Assembly: GCA_034670405.1 (NCBI GenBank)
Contig: JAXDDX010000018.1
Span: forward strand, 5,363,501 to 5,427,500
From: Hoplostethus atlanticus
Lineage: Eukaryota; Chordata; Actinopteri; Trachichthyiformes; Trachichthyidae
Direction of reading: 5' to 3'
Length of the DNA stretch: 64,000 nt
This document shows positions 14,033 to 29,000 of this stretch, one piece after another. Under the pieces are notes generated by a model. That model worked only from the letters and a program-made list of their open reading frames with translations. It was not told where the DNA came from and ran no database searches. Numbering within the stretch: the first letter of the stretch is position 1; each line of letters opens with the position of its first letter. Made by a program: the position numbers and the translations under genes.

Positions 14033-17000
14033 TACCAGGAATCCCCCGCTTGCCAAATAACAAGCACTATGTTGATGACAGAATATCTGAAGAGCTAATG
14101 TCAGCTAACAGGGCAGCGTGACGTAGTAATGAGCTGGGAAAACAACATGTTCACTGCGTGGTCAGGTTTGTTTGTACTTAGTCACTGATGATGTGCAGAG
14201 CAGTCCGGTAAACAGACCCAGCGCGTCAGATAGGGTTGTATGTGTGAGCTGTTGAGGAGGATGTGTGACTCAAGTCTACCCCGAACCCCCCTGCTGTTCC
14301 GTTGCATTTTTGGGAGATGGAGATCAGAAGGACGGCAATCTGGGATGCCATCATGCTTTTGAAGACGTCTTTGAGCACAAGAGGAACATGTATTTACCAT
14401 TCCATTGCTTAATGCTCGGGAGTGCAGTACTATAGTTTGCCTGCCACAGCTGTCTCTCCTCCTCAACCTCCCATTACTCCATCACACTGCTTCCTTTTGT
14501 TGGTGATTTTGCAACAGTATTCATCACGTCATTACACTCTGTTAGGGTGAGCAAAGCTCTTACCTGGGTTTCGGTATCAGCAATGACTTTACAAGCAGGA
14601 GTGTGAAAGTCAGTGGAGGGGATGTAGACATGGGCTGGAGCTGCATGACTGTATGAAACCGTGGCGTGGTGTGGATGTGGATGGAATAAGCCTCACTTTG
14701 TTCAGTGATACACTCACAGTTGTCCTTTAGTATGGAGAGGGCCAGCATCGTCTGCACTCACAAAGCAGCAGTGCTCCCATGCCCACTTTCAGGACCTACA
14801 GAGAGTTATGGATGGTATTTTTGAGGGAAGGAGGGCTGAGGCATGGGATACACACAGATACTCACAGATACCAGTAGACTCTGGTATCTGTGTGTGTGTG
14901 TGTGTGTGTGTGTATCTGTGTGCATGTCTTTCTGGGAACAGCGGAGGGAAAACCTTTAATCCTACAGGCTGGCCACTGGCTGTGAACACAAGACCCAAAT
15001 ATGGAGTTGCGGTATATGTCTTTTGAACCCTAGCACAGGGTTGCAAAGCCTGCCCTTCTCCAGGAACGAGGGCCAGCTGTTGAAGATGAAGGGCAAAGGA
15101 CAGACTCGGACGCCTCAAAGTATCCTTTTAAAGTAAAACTCCACGAGATTCAAAAACAAACAGGATACTACAGTGCCCTCGTTATCCCCTAGTAGTCCCC
15201 TAACCCTAACACTCTGAAGCATCTTTGCTGATAAGTGGTCAACCATAAACTGCGGTGTTTTTGCACATCTAACAGTGTGGCCATTACTGTCAAGATTTTA
15301 AGTTTGAGTTTCTGTAGGTGGCGCTCTTTTCTTTGTCTCTTCAGAGACAAAACAAGAGTTTTCAAACTGCTGTTGCTGCTTCCAGTGTTGTGCCAAAATT
15401 TGTATCCCTAAAGTGCATTTCCCTGGCAGTGTTTCTTTGCCTCAATTTCACACCGGGGAAGAAAATAACAATCATTTTGATTATTGCGGAGTGTTTTTCC
15501 TATCACTGGCTTTTCAAACAGTAGAACAACGTTTTAGAACCGTTTCACAGGATTACAAAGAATGACAATGCCTACCGAAAGTAACTTCAAACCTTCCATT
15601 GATTGTACAAGGAAGTTGTCAGGCTATACATCTGTTTACTTATAATTTTATTAAGTGCATGTTTCCTTGTGCAGTGTTGCATTGAAGAAATATGCTTTTT
15701 ATACCTTGGTCAATGGCATCTCAACAATAACTCACCAGGTTGCCATCCACTCTGAAGCACACCCCAGTGGGGCCCTAGAGTCAAGGTCCTCTCACGCTCC
15801 TCCCCATCTTTCCGCTGATCATCTTTGGTGGCTGCTCCCTCCTGCTGCGCCAGGTGCGAGCTCATGTCTCTCAAGTCTGAGCGGGGGAGAGGAAAGCAAC
15901 AGGTGCCCTCGGACTCGAGCCACACCAAGCACGGCAGCAACAGCAGTGGGAACCACAAGCTGCCTCTGAAATTAAGACAGAGTGGGGAACAGCCCCGTCT
16001 GGGACTCTGCTTCAGACAACATGTGTCGCTTTTTTGCCAACTGTACATAATCTAGCGCCCTCCAGCACCCGTACCACCACCCGTATCAACACCCATATCA
16101 GACCCTTCCCTTCCTAAGTGCACTTACTTCTTTATAGTATACGAGCAGCTGTTGTGCAATCACGCTGGGCTGCTCTTTGATTTCACTTCAGTGTTGAGAC
16201 GATTGAGGCAGGCAAGACCAGGCATATCAGCTATGTGGCTGGAAAATGGTAATAGGAGACAAGAATATAAAAGAAGACACACTGGTTGTGATGGCGGTGG
16301 AGAGTGGGTGGCAGAATAATGTTCTTGGCAGGCTCCATTTTGTTCATTTCCAAACATTCCAGTTTCAAATTGAAGGCATTTCAATTGTGAATAGTTTTCT
16401 ATTGAATCGGCTTCAAGTGCAGTCTCATTTATAATGTATTGTTCATGTGTCTTGGTAAAGATATCTTTTGTTTTTGGTGATTTAATTCCTCTCTTGAGCA
16501 TTTGACATCAAACTCTGCACATAATGCAACGTGCATGAAGACATACATGCAAGATATTGTATGGGCGTGGCCTACATGTGAGGAAGGAGGTGCCTACTTG
16601 TTCTTATTATTGGTGCAGACATGCTGAAATATTTTCTAACGTCAGATCCGATCTACGAACCGGAGCTTACCCTTTCTCCTTCCATGCTTTACTCCCATGT
16701 CCTTTTCTTTTTTCTGCTTTTATTCTCTTTTGTTTGTTTTTCTTTACTTTGGTTGTTAACATTTGTCTCAGCTTTTTTTTGAGCTCCTGTAAAATGTGTC
16801 ATGACTTTTAATTGATCTGAAACTGATAAATGCGAAAGAAAAAAAAATTATAAATATTTTATTTATCTAGAGCAGCCTGCTTGCTATGTCTGCAAGTGGC
16901 GTTTGGACCGTTGTTTTACTTCATTATTGGTTTCTTGTTGAGCTCTAGTCTCTGTATGGCAATTTAATACAGGAGTCAATGTAGAACAGTATAAACGACT

Positions 17001-20000
17001 AAAATCCACAAACACGCTATCTGTTTTTTTGGCAAGCACTCTCATTGCCCATCCTTGCGTATCATTCACCACATCAGACACGCACTCAGCTGTCAGCGAC
17101 TGAAATTTGAACCAGTGTGTCCTGTGGCATACCATAACCACGTCCTCCAATTTGATCTTTTGTCTTTCTATCCGTGTGGCGTCTGTTTATTTTCTTTTTA
17201 ATGTACCTGTACACACACCAGCGTCTGGAAATCAGAGGTTTTCAGAACTTCACAAGGGAAAGGGATGTTACACATAATGGAATCCACACAAATGTAGCAA
17301 GAATGCATGCAGGAAAAAAAATTGCCCCTAGTAGAAAGATAAAAGATGTCGGTCCCGGCTGTAACAGGAGACATGTCAGAAATTCCCCGCCAAGAGTTGG
17401 GAAGTTAAGAGAGGGGGGGGGGGGGGGGGGGCAGTTAGGGCTTTTACTCTGGTACATAAAAGTGACTTGTGGAAGAGTATATATGGATGGCAGAGCTATT
17501 ATAGATACCACCCTGTCTTTATGTGTCTGCTGATGGGTCTACACTTAAGACACTTATCACTTTCCCATCAGGTTTTTATGTCCTGACTTTCTCTCATCTA
17601 AGATGCTGGAATTATGATGAATTATACAAACTGATCCAAGAGTGAATTAAAGGCCTAGTCCGGTATCGCAGTATAATGCCACCTGTTGGCACACTACGGC
17701 CCCTCTGCTACTTTTATTTACATAGTGATTCATGGGATTGAACACTTTTCACTTTGAAATGTATTGTTTGATCTTTTGACAACGTGTGGCAGCATATGAC
17801 AGCTAGAGTGTTGCATGTATCCTGAGGCCATAAACCTTTATAAATACAGGAATAGTGGAAGCCTATATTTTGAGATATGATGATTTCAGTCTTCAAGAGC
17901 ATGTATGAGTATCCTCTTATTTTAGATGGCTTGATTAGTTTAGCATTATATCGTCCCATTTTTGTGTTGCCTCTTTGCAGAAATGTTTTGCTGTGAGAAA
18001 TGGAAGCTCTCTGCATAGTGTTCTTGCTCAGTGACATATTCCCGAATAGCCTATATAATTTATACCTCTCGTCCTGATAACTTTGCTTTTAAGAGTGAAA
18101 ACACAAAGCCATAACAAAGACCAGATGGAACCGATACACCTCTTCACCTTGGGTTGAATAACTGCCTGGGTTTTCCCTGCATAGAATCTGTCTTGCGTTT
18201 GAGATGACTTCCCTGTTGTATAGCGCAGAAGTGAAAAAGATTAAGCCAAGCTGCAGTAAATTATGAACATTTGTCATAAATTAAGAGTACATGTGTATGA
18301 TACTGCACCGCAGACAGGCCAATCGAAAATGGATTTCATTACACAATTCAAGGTTTGAGGCGGGGTTGTGAGGGGCAGCACGGGGCTAGGATTCAGTTTG
18401 TGCACTTTCAATGCATATGCACAGAGGTGCCTCAAGAGGAAGAAACTGTGCAGTAGGGACCTCTCTTTTCATTTTTACGATTTTCCTAGAACCCTTTGGA
18501 GAGCATGGAAAGACAGACATGTTTATGAAGGTTTCCAGATGGCCCTGCTTGCACCCCCAGCTTTTCTTTTCAGTTCTTGGGCCATGAAGGATTAATCAAA
18601 GTCAGTGGCAAGGCCTGATGGCTAAACACTGTGGCTCTCACTAGGAAAGGAAACCTCTTTTCAACTTGAACTCAGAGCCAGCCCTTGGGCTACAGGACTG
18701 AGGAAAGTTGCAACCTGAGGTTACAAAACCAAGCAAACTCACCGAAACCTTGGAGGAATAAGTGCAGATAAACTAACTCTTCCCCTAACTCTGTCTAGCA
18801 GAGGAGCTGATCTCCACCTTGGGTTAAAGGAATTTGTCTCCGTCATCTAGCCAGGAAAGGAGGGTTAACCTTGACCAACACACCTGAACTCTGGTCCCCA
18901 GTGTGAGGAGGAGGATTGTAGCTGGCTTGACTGTAGACAGACAGCACCATATGGCACAGAGCCTGAGAAATGCACCAGAACAATATGAATTGTCGTTGAG
19001 TCATCTATACATAATTTAAAGCCACATTTAAAGGTTTTGATGGAGTTAGATTCCATGTTAACCGTAATCCAGACGATGATGACTCACTGAATGTCACCCT
19101 AACGCAAGACGAGTGGAAAATCTTAGTATTTTGGTGTCCTGTACTCTGTGATCAGGCTAAGGCCTCGCTTTAGTCGCCCATTTTTAGCCTCTCCATTACT
19201 GTCCTGCCTCTTGGGGATAAATGCAGATAAACGCACTGTCTCTGGAAAGAGGACAGCAAGCAAGGAAGAGCCACGGAGGTGAAGCGAGAACAAAATTGTA
19301 CAATTAAAATTTCCAAATAAGACAAAACCTTTTTTGTTTTTTGTTCATAATGCGGCCCACAGTTGTTTCTCCTTTAATTATCACTTCAAATGCGAAATAG
19401 AGAATAGAATCCTTCAGTTTCAGTCTCCAGCCATTATACACCCTCAATTGCAAAGGACACCCTTTTAAATCGATTGAGATATATATTTTAATAACTATTT
19501 CTTATATCACATTCCATCAGCACGGAGGAAAGTGTAATTAGTGTTGTGCTCTAACTTTGATCAGCCTGGTAGAATTCTACCATAAATAAAATACAGTATA
19601 CAGTATAATAACATTACAGTATATAAGGGTGCGGTGCACATTTGACCTGTAGATATCTGGAAAGCAGAATATCTACTATGACTCTGATCAGCCTGTCAAG
19701 AACATATCCTAGATACTGATCTGTTACCATGCCAAAAGGACACACACTTGCTCCTGAGAAAGAAGCGCTGTAAACCATCTTTTTGCAACAAAAAGCCATC
19801 TGGAACACACCACTATGTACACTGCTACAACACAAATATGTGTGTCATTAATAGGGGCACTCCAAATGAGCTTTGCAAGCAGTTACACGATGAAACACTC
19901 TGAAAATTAGAGTTCAGATAGCAGAATGCATATCTTGCGCAAGTAAACACAAGTATGCACAATAGTGCCAATGCGTCCACTGTCAAGACAAGTATGAGTA

Positions 20001-23000
20001 TGCGTCTTGATTATTTGGTGGAATATTTGAATTGGGTTGGTTGAGATTTACAAAAGGTTAACATTCCAGGTAAACTAAACCCTTCTGCAAGCAAAACACA
20101 TACTGAGAGAAAGCAACACCATTGGTGGTACTTATAATTGCGTTGCAGGGCTGATAATGAATTATGAAACAGCCTGGCAAATCAGCGCCCTGGACCCTTA
20201 AGACATCTAATGAGGAGAAAATAGAGTAGACAGGCAGATAGATGGGCAAGATCAAAAACAATTTCATAAAACAAGACTCTAAATGTCACCTTTAGGGTTC
20301 AGACAGTCAGGAGGGCCCTCCATGAAGACCTCATGCTCATCGGAAACAAAGAGATCTGCAATGTAGCTAGGATCCAGACCTAGTCGTGCTTTAAATGTGA
20401 CGAGTAAAACCATAAAATAAATTCTTTATGTAACCGCTGACCAGTGGAGAGATGCTAAAATTGGGGATATTTGGCTTTGTTTGTTCAGTTACAATACTAG
20501 CTGCTACAATCTGGACAAGCTGGAGATGTGACAGGGACTTTCGAATTTTGATCAAACCATGGATGCAAACGAAAAGCTCAGTTAGCATTACATAAGCTAG
20601 CTAGCTAACTAGCAAACTAGGCATATGATCTTAATAAAACACAATCCAATCAATGCAATAAGTAGACAAAAAAGATGCACATAAATGCTCATTTTTGCTA
20701 TTCAATCAGAAACCTGAACCTAAAACTTAAATGTATTCCCATAAAACACTGTTGTAGGAAGATTACAGACTTCTGACTACTGTTTTAAAAATCATGTGTG
20801 TCCAAAAAAAAGTCATACTGTAAGCTATATTACAACAGCCCTATCTTTCACACTGATTTCAATATAATCCTTTGTCCGTGTCACACATCCCTAAATGGGA
20901 TGCTCTTCTGATACTCTTCCGGGCCGTAGGTGTATCTCTGACGATGTGCGTAAATTTTTGTCATTAGTTGTGAACTCAAGTAAACATGTTGTACAGCCTG
21001 CGTAAACACTGTGCTGCGCCAGAGCACCTCAGAGAAAGCACACATTTCCTGCTCCATAACTGGGACAGGGCAAGTAAGCACCTCTCTTTTTTGTTTGTGC
21101 AATAAGTGAGAAAACAATTATTAGTGAAGTTTGTGGCGCTTTTGTTTTACTTCACTATATATTTTGCTGTCCATGCTTTGTTACTAGAGATTACTAAGGG
21201 AGTTGCATTGGACATGGAGAATATCAGAAGAAGGGAGGAGGGATTGAGAAAGGAATATGGGCTCTAGATGAGACGTCAGTTGATGAATTCAAGCCAATAA
21301 ATTAGAGTTACATCAACTTTCAAGCAACTGAATTTTTGCGTTTTTTTAATGCTTGGCAGCAGTGCTGATAAGCATCTATATCTGCCAAAGTCAGGTAGGT
21401 GACAAGTGAGTGAGACCAGCCTTCTGGCAGAGCGAGTTCACACCTGCAGAGGCAAGGTAGTGTTTCATGTAAATATACGAGGTAAGGAGGTGAATACAGG
21501 CCTTTTGGACTGCAAAACACTTGGATTATGCTGTAAGAGCTGTTTGGAGAAATTTGACATTCATTTCACGATATGAAAGCTCACTTTGTTTGGGAGAAAG
21601 GTGAGATGGAACTGCGAGTTGGTTGGTAGTACAAACTTCACCGGAGTTTCACCTGACATGGGGGTGAGTAGATAAAGAGTAGAACTGTTCACTGTGAAAT
21701 GTTGTGTGAATTATGAACTATTGCTTCATAGACTCCCATCACAATCAATAAATAACTACTCACCTAGACACATGTTTGATACATATTACACATTACATCT
21801 TCATCATGAAAGCCTTAAAGATTTAGAAAAATTACAATTTCCAAGTGAAACATTAAGAAAATACCACAGAATTGTAATTTAAATAACCTATGTAACGCTG
21901 TAACTACCCAAGCACACTTTATCACATATCCACATACTTTTTATTATATTTATTTACAATAATCATTACATTTAAATCACATTAAAATAAATTAGGTTAT
22001 TATTACATGTTGTTGTTCTCCATGGCCAAGCTATTAATCTCATCACTAAGTCGTAAATTGCTGTCTCAATAAGATCAAAGGTTAAAGGTTTAAAGATTTT
22101 AAGAGACTCAAAACTTGAAATAACTTAGAATCAGGATCATAAGACTCAACATATTTTATGTGTGATGTAGTAGTTGTCTTGCGGTCTGATCAGCTCTTTA
22201 AACCATTCTTTCTGATATTCAGTTGACATGTGGAACATAACATGTGTTACATACTCTTCATCCATAGATGTAGGGGGACCATATTGTAATTGCATTACTC
22301 AGCAAAAAAAACATGACAGTATGCATTTTCGTCAATATTGTGCAGCCCCACTGCAAGCTTAGCGAAGAAGGCTTAGCCCTCGAGAAGCTAGCTGGTTAGC
22401 TTTGAGAGCTCAGTGGCAGAGGAATGATTAGAGGTGGCTTCAGGTTTTCCCAGATGGGTTTCGACTCCTCATAGTAGCCCTTGAATACAGGACGGTTGTG
22501 TTTGTTGTTTAGGCAGATGAGCCTGATCTGCTATCAGGATGGGGGCAACAGTGGGCCACTCCACCCGTAAGCTGTCAACACCAACTGAGAGATAGGGGGT
22601 ATTCCCGTTTGGGTCTGAACTCAGCTCTGAAGCTCAGAGGATCTGGCCAGACTGCACCTATTGTCCTCTCCCCAATGTACACACCAACATTTCATCAGCT
22701 GAGGATAACATGAGGATAACAATCATTCTTGACAGTAATGGAGAGGAGTGTGCTTTCTTTGTCCTCATCCCAATTAGCCTGAAGGGGGCACTGAGTGATG
22801 TGACTCATCACAAATATTGCCCATAACTACACAACAAATTGGTCCAATCATCACTTGGCACGTATGCTAAGTGTAGGTATATCTGCAAAGGCATTTTAAA
22901 ATTTACCATCTAGCTTACTCTTGCCAATTAATAAAAAAAAACATCATACACATGCTCCTATAGTATGAGCCAAAATATCAAGTTTGACGTTGATTGGTGC

Positions 23001-26000
23001 ATGTGGGCGCAGTCTATTACTTAACGGTTTATATCTCAAGGTGAATTTCTGCTGTCATTATAACACCCAATCATGATCTTAACACTAAGATCAATGCCTG
23101 TGGAGCTGTAGTGTTTTTTCTAGCTTAGAAAAAAAGTAGGTCATGGCCAATTAGGGACTCTTAGGAGTATCGGGAACACAAGCATTAAGTGATGCAGTCC
23201 TCTGATTACCTTGTTGACTGACAACGTGGTAGAATCATCATTAAGGTTTTAAAATGAGCTAATTTGGAGACTTACTGACATAATCATGTGTGTAAACTGC
23301 AAAGAGCAACACCAAACTGATGCACCCTCAAGGAGCTCATACTAAACGTTGAAGAAAAATCAGTTGGCAAAGTTAACAAACTACATTCGAGGTACTATGT
23401 CCATTTAGTTATTAGTGACTGTTTCTATTTTGACAGTGAAGAGCATAAGAAATTTTGTTTTGGTGAATGATCTTTCTGTCCTTTTTATTTGCGTATGATT
23501 GCGGATGCAATTTCCTGACGTCAAACCTGTGCGTCTGCCAATTTATCAGGATGCATGGCTAAGATGCGTTTAAGACAACTCAGAATTGTCCAAGTGAGAA
23601 CAGCCAACTGGACTGGATGTTTTAAGTCAGAACGTCATAGTTTTTTATCAAGCTGTGAAATCCTCAACTTGGCATTTGGTGATATTTACCAAAGATTCTG
23701 GTGACATTTATAGTTTTAGTTTAAAAATGTTGTGTTTAGTGTGTTGTAAATGCTTTCTCATTCATTGTTCTTCACAGACTCCCATTAGCAAGTGAAGTGC
23801 AAATTGTCAGCTGTTTTCTAAGGCTTTGTAATGCTAACTAGCATGGGCATTAACTTCTGTTGTTCGAGCTAAGCCAGAAGTGTGCTCTTGAACTTGACAA
23901 AGCATGAGTTTTTCGAGGAGTGACGAGTGAGTTAGTCTGACTTCTTCAACTGCGTTGCGAATGGGAGTTGTGAAATCTTGTCCTCACCCTGGCAAAGAGC
24001 CGACTATATGTCAGAGCCACAAGCCTAGCTTAATAAAATGTAGGTGCAATTTCTTGTCACAACATTTTGCATGGCACTAATATTTGGATGTTGAAGTTGA
24101 GGTATTGTAGTTGTAAATCTTCTAAATGAATCACCGATTGGAAACCTCTGTGTTCCGACCAACAAGCTGTCACATCCTGGTAAGGTGCTAATAGCAAACT
24201 GACAGCAGGTACACAGTCGCAATAACATCCCAACATCTGACACGGGAAGTTTACTCCTCCCTTCTCTCAAGCCCAATCCTGCCACTGTGCACCTCTCTCA
24301 GCACTTGCCTCCCGTAAACGTCCCTGCTTTCCCCCTGATAAGAAGACTTCATCCCAAACATATTATATCTATTCAGTCTGGGGGATTAAGTGTAGATACA
24401 TGACATTTTAGGCCATTCCAAGGATCCGAGTCATTGCATAAACAACTCCTACGCTATGTCAGGGAAATATTTATCTTTGCCCATAGAACTTCTTGAGATA
24501 GTGTCAACACTGCTTAGAGACACAATTAGACTTGTGGATGGAAAACGGAGAGTCCTCACGAGAATACAAGTGTACAATATGAGGAAAGTTGAGAATACTT
24601 ACAAAGCATGCGAGCAAATTATACTGATAAAAGTGAGAGATGAATGATTCCATGATAACTGTGCTTATTAATCTAATGCCTCTTTTGTGACTCCAGATGT
24701 CATAATTTCTTTGTCCTGTTCATAATAGAATAAAATGGATATCCCACCAATCAATTCTGATTAAGACACTGACAGTCCATGGTAACGTGGTTTCTCTCCG
24801 TCTTCCTCAGTAACCACAACAACGCTAGCTCCAGGCTCAGGCCACGCCAGAAGATGCAACGACACAGAGAAGGCCTACTGTGTGAATGGCGGCGACTGTT
24901 ACTTCATACATGGTATAAATCAGCTCTCCTGCAAGTAAGTAATCTCTATTTTTTGGAATTCACACAGCAAGTTTTTTTTAAATTTTGTCTCAATTTTCTT
25001 TGCCAGTCTCTCTTGTTTTATCTTCTATTTAGCGATTACCTGCGCTGCAGTTTTCCCATGAACGAAAAACTCACTCAATGACAACTTCACTCTAACATCC
25101 CAACTACGATTTTATATCCCACTGTTTATTTCCGTGATGCCCCTTTTACCCTTTTCTTCTCTCTTACAGCAACAGCAGCACATTAGTCCAAAATGCTGCC
25201 AGTATGCCTTGCTACCCACCTGTTGTGCTCATTTCTTGTGTATTTTAACGCTATTAAAGAGATGAGATGGTGATGTGCTCATCCTTTTTAGCCATGTTTA
25301 GTGTACGAGAGGGCTGCACATTAAAAGCCTTTTCAAAATGTCATGAGTCACTGGTTTAGTAGTGAGCAAATATTTATGCCTGTTAGAGGCCCCCAATGAG
25401 GTAAATAGAATCGTTGCTTACATTTAAGTTCCTTTGAAAACGGGATCAGGACCCATATCTCCAGTGTCCTGCTGAACCCTTGTATCTCAGCTCGGCAGGG
25501 AGAAAACAGGTTTGTGTTATCATTGAAACATCATTGAATCGTCTGTCTTTAGACTCACATTTTACACTTAGACACATTTTACACTCCTTGGGGACAATTT
25601 AAAATGCTGGAAAAGATGCATCAATTTTTTAAGAAGTACTGATCATGAAGTACTGATCTGATCGGTTCTCTGGTCAAGTCACGTGTTTTAATCTGAGAGC
25701 TACACTTCTCTCATATCTCTTTACATAAATACCTTGTATAAGAAATAGAAGGTATTTATTAACCAAGCGATTGGTCTGCAAATCAGGCTTAGGTTTTTAT
25801 GTCATCTTGCTCTGTTCAGTGGTAGCATTGTGGATCTGGACGTCCCACCCAAATAAACTTGTATGCATTGTGTATACGCTGCTTGCCCAAACTCGGCATC
25901 TATTGCCCAACCGTCCTGGTAGGGGGATCCCTCTCTGAGTAGTCCCTCCCGAGGTTTCTTCCAATTTTTCCCTAAAAGGTTTTTCTGGGAGTTTTTCCTT

Positions 26001-29000
26001 GTCCTCTGTGAGGGTCCAAGGCTGGGGGATGTGGTGTACTAACCATTTATTGTTTTCACACGTTAGGCACTGTGAAGCCCTTTGAGACTGTAAAGGTGAT
26101 TAAGGGCTATACAAATAAATGTGATTTGATTTGATTTGTGTGGAAAAAAAACACACAATGTTACAATGTTCATTGTATTGTATTGTCTTGTTCTCATTCA
26201 CCTCATTCATTCTCAGTTATGTCAGCTGGCGTAACCTGTAAAACTGTCACATTTTATTATGTTGTCTGTTCCGTTCCTTCATCAAGATACCTCAACAGCA
26301 GTCCTTTGGTCTTATATCGAGCAAATACATTGGTCAGGCTTGTGTGCTCAGTTGGCCCAAGGAAGAATGCTTAACAAACAATGAAGACATGGCTGCAACA
26401 GCCGTTCAATAAGCTGTGTACAAATTGGAGGCAGCAATAACTCAATTGCAGCAGCTAATTCACTCACAGCCGGGGCATGGGTCCAGAAAAGTTGGATAAT
26501 GCAGTGAAGCCCTGCAGGGATTTGTTGCCCCCAAGCCATCTCATTCAATATAGGCCAGGCTTCAGCAGGTATTACTCACTGGCTAAACAAGTCCTGCAGA
26601 CAGCTAGCCCTATTTTTATGCCCAGTTCCTTCACTTTGAAATATAAACTTTGTTTGGGGAAAGGAAAGGTTAACAAATGACCCAAAGTAACCATTTTCCT
26701 TGGCATGTAGATTATAGGATAGATGTGTATGCAATGGCACATCATGCTGCTTATTATCAAGCAGGTCAAGGATGAAAAGCAGCATGAAGACACTTTAATA
26801 CCAAAGTACTCATTAAAGGTACCAAGGAAAAAGAGATTTTCCAAGGATTGCATACGTATCAACCATAGCAGCTTCCCAGGATATATGGTAAATATTGTCA
26901 TACCAAATTTCTCATAGTTAATGTTTTAAAAAATGAGTATTAAAATGAAAATTATATTCATTATATTATATCATATATAATTGCCGAAAACATGATTATA
27001 GAAACTTAACAAAAAAAATATAAATATAAAAAAAATATATATAAATCTGAATATATCAGACTAGCATGACATTCAACATCTGCTAAACATTTTTGTTGGA
27101 AATAATGCTTTTGCACACACCAAAATAAAATATTTTGATGTGTGCAAAAATGTATGACAAAATTCACTATAACTCTCTTGTCCTATCATGATATGGCTTG
27201 GTCCATAAATCACATCAAATTACGTAAAATATTTTATTTAAAAAGCACTCTTTAAACACAAGTTTGTCCATATCTTCATTGGTGTTTAGCCACCATGAAT
27301 GTAAAGTAATTTTCAAACTGGTCTATGGGGGGACTACAGATACTAAAAACAAAACTCTTAAGCAGTCAGACCAAATTTCATGAAATTTAGTGAAGGGCTT
27401 AGTATAGGATCATGACTAGGATTGTAGATTATCGGAGGTTTAGCCCAGAGGCAGTTACATAACATTTGTAGGGGGGTCCTGGGGCATCCTTCCCCAAGGG
27501 AACATTTTTTGATTTTCAGTAGCTAAATCTATCAATCTGGTGTACTTTCACAGACCACCCAAGGGGCTACTTTGTGGCACATAAAAATGCTGATGTGGAA
27601 ATCTTTACCAGTTTTAAAACCTGTGCATATGGTTTAATAATCTGTGTGCACAGTTTAGCAATGCATGAATTCAAAGTACCTTCTCCTGCAGCAAACAGAT
27701 ATTGTTACACAAGCTGTGTCAAGCCAGCCAGAGATAGCTAGAATATCAGAAGTTAGGTGAGTTGGCCTTCAAAATAAAAGTGCAACTTAAGTGGCTGTAC
27801 AGAAAATATATCAAAATACTTGTAGTTGTAGATACAAAAAAGATGTTCGTCCTTTCCCTCTAAGAATGTAAGCACAAAACTCTTGAGAGAGAATGGTTAG
27901 TGTAGATTTATAAGAAGAATTTGTAATTCTATTTGTATCTTGTATTTGCAAATACAAGCTCCTGCCTCACATTGTCTAGATTGTTTAAAATGTATTTCCA
28001 AACTTTGAGCTAAAATGTATGTGAATGGCCCGTTTTTTCATATTTATGACTGAAGGTGAAATAATCCACTTTGCAGCCATACCACAATGAATATTTGCAA
28101 ACACATTTGATATTTATATTATTTAGCGACAGTATATTTTCTTTCATCTTTCAACCAGTTTTCCTTCATCTAGGTGGTTCTATTCCCCAGTTAAACATAT
28201 CACTCAATATGAGTAATTTAATACTGAATATCACAATACTCCTGGGAGGCTTTGAGTCAAACTCCTAAATCATGAGCAATGACCTTTGTTGGATTGGTGG
28301 TTGAGTTGCTAGCGAGAGAGTGGAATGTTGGTACCCCTTAAGACCAACCACACATCCTAATGGGATTGTAGAAGTCAAGAAGAGAAGAGAAGACCAGCGG
28401 TAGAGACATAATACTGGAAAGAGGACTAGGAGAGGGGTTACTAAAGCGATTCTTATTGCGGCAGCCCCCGAACCTGAATACATTCATGATGAACAGATTA
28501 ACACACCCAAGTTTGCCTAACCACGTGTAGTTTATGGCTTTACTATGCCCTCTAGGTATGTGTGTGAGGGGGATTTAAATCCATAATATTTACGATGTAC
28601 ATCACTCCTGCACTTTTTCACAACACTTCTCTGCTCCTTCCCAGATGTCCGGATGGATACTTCGGCCCACGATGCTTACAGACCGAGCCGCTGCGGTTGT
28701 ACATGCCCAATCCTTTCAAAAGTATGTTCACTTGAAATCAACAGCTGAGAACAGAGAAAACAGTTGTCACGGGATTACCTCTGTGGACTCCTGCTGCCCC
28801 CCAGTTCTCTTTCTTCTTCTCCTTCTTTTTCTCCTTCTCAGGTCAACACGCAATGAGCTGTGCACTACACAATGTACACAATGGTGTGATCCATGGGAAA
28901 CACTCCGCTTCTGCTATCTGTAGTTGTGCTGTTGTTTTAATCCTGTGTTTCTCTGCTTCTCTCCCTCCTCTCTCTCTCTCTCTCTCTTTCTCTCCCTCTC

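Larger units (their letters stand above)
4869..24810 (+). other. 19.9-kb nrg2 intron between Ig and EGF modules
   Basis: Probably starts with GC and ends tcttcctcag. Contents seen: a GC/CpG-richer patch (6140-6720), TG and CA tracts (7244-7286, 8221-8240, 13996-14028, 14888-14913), a GA tract (7962-7995), C, G and CAG runs (8442-8454, 8642-8659, 17413-17431, 12144-12176), a diverged fish interspersed repeat (10120-10510), a tRNA-derived SINE (10820-10978) and a retroposon fragment (20275-20590). No exon was recognised; an extra spacer exon, as NRG1 has between its Ig and EGF parts, would be hard to see and is not excluded. Confidence 0.75.
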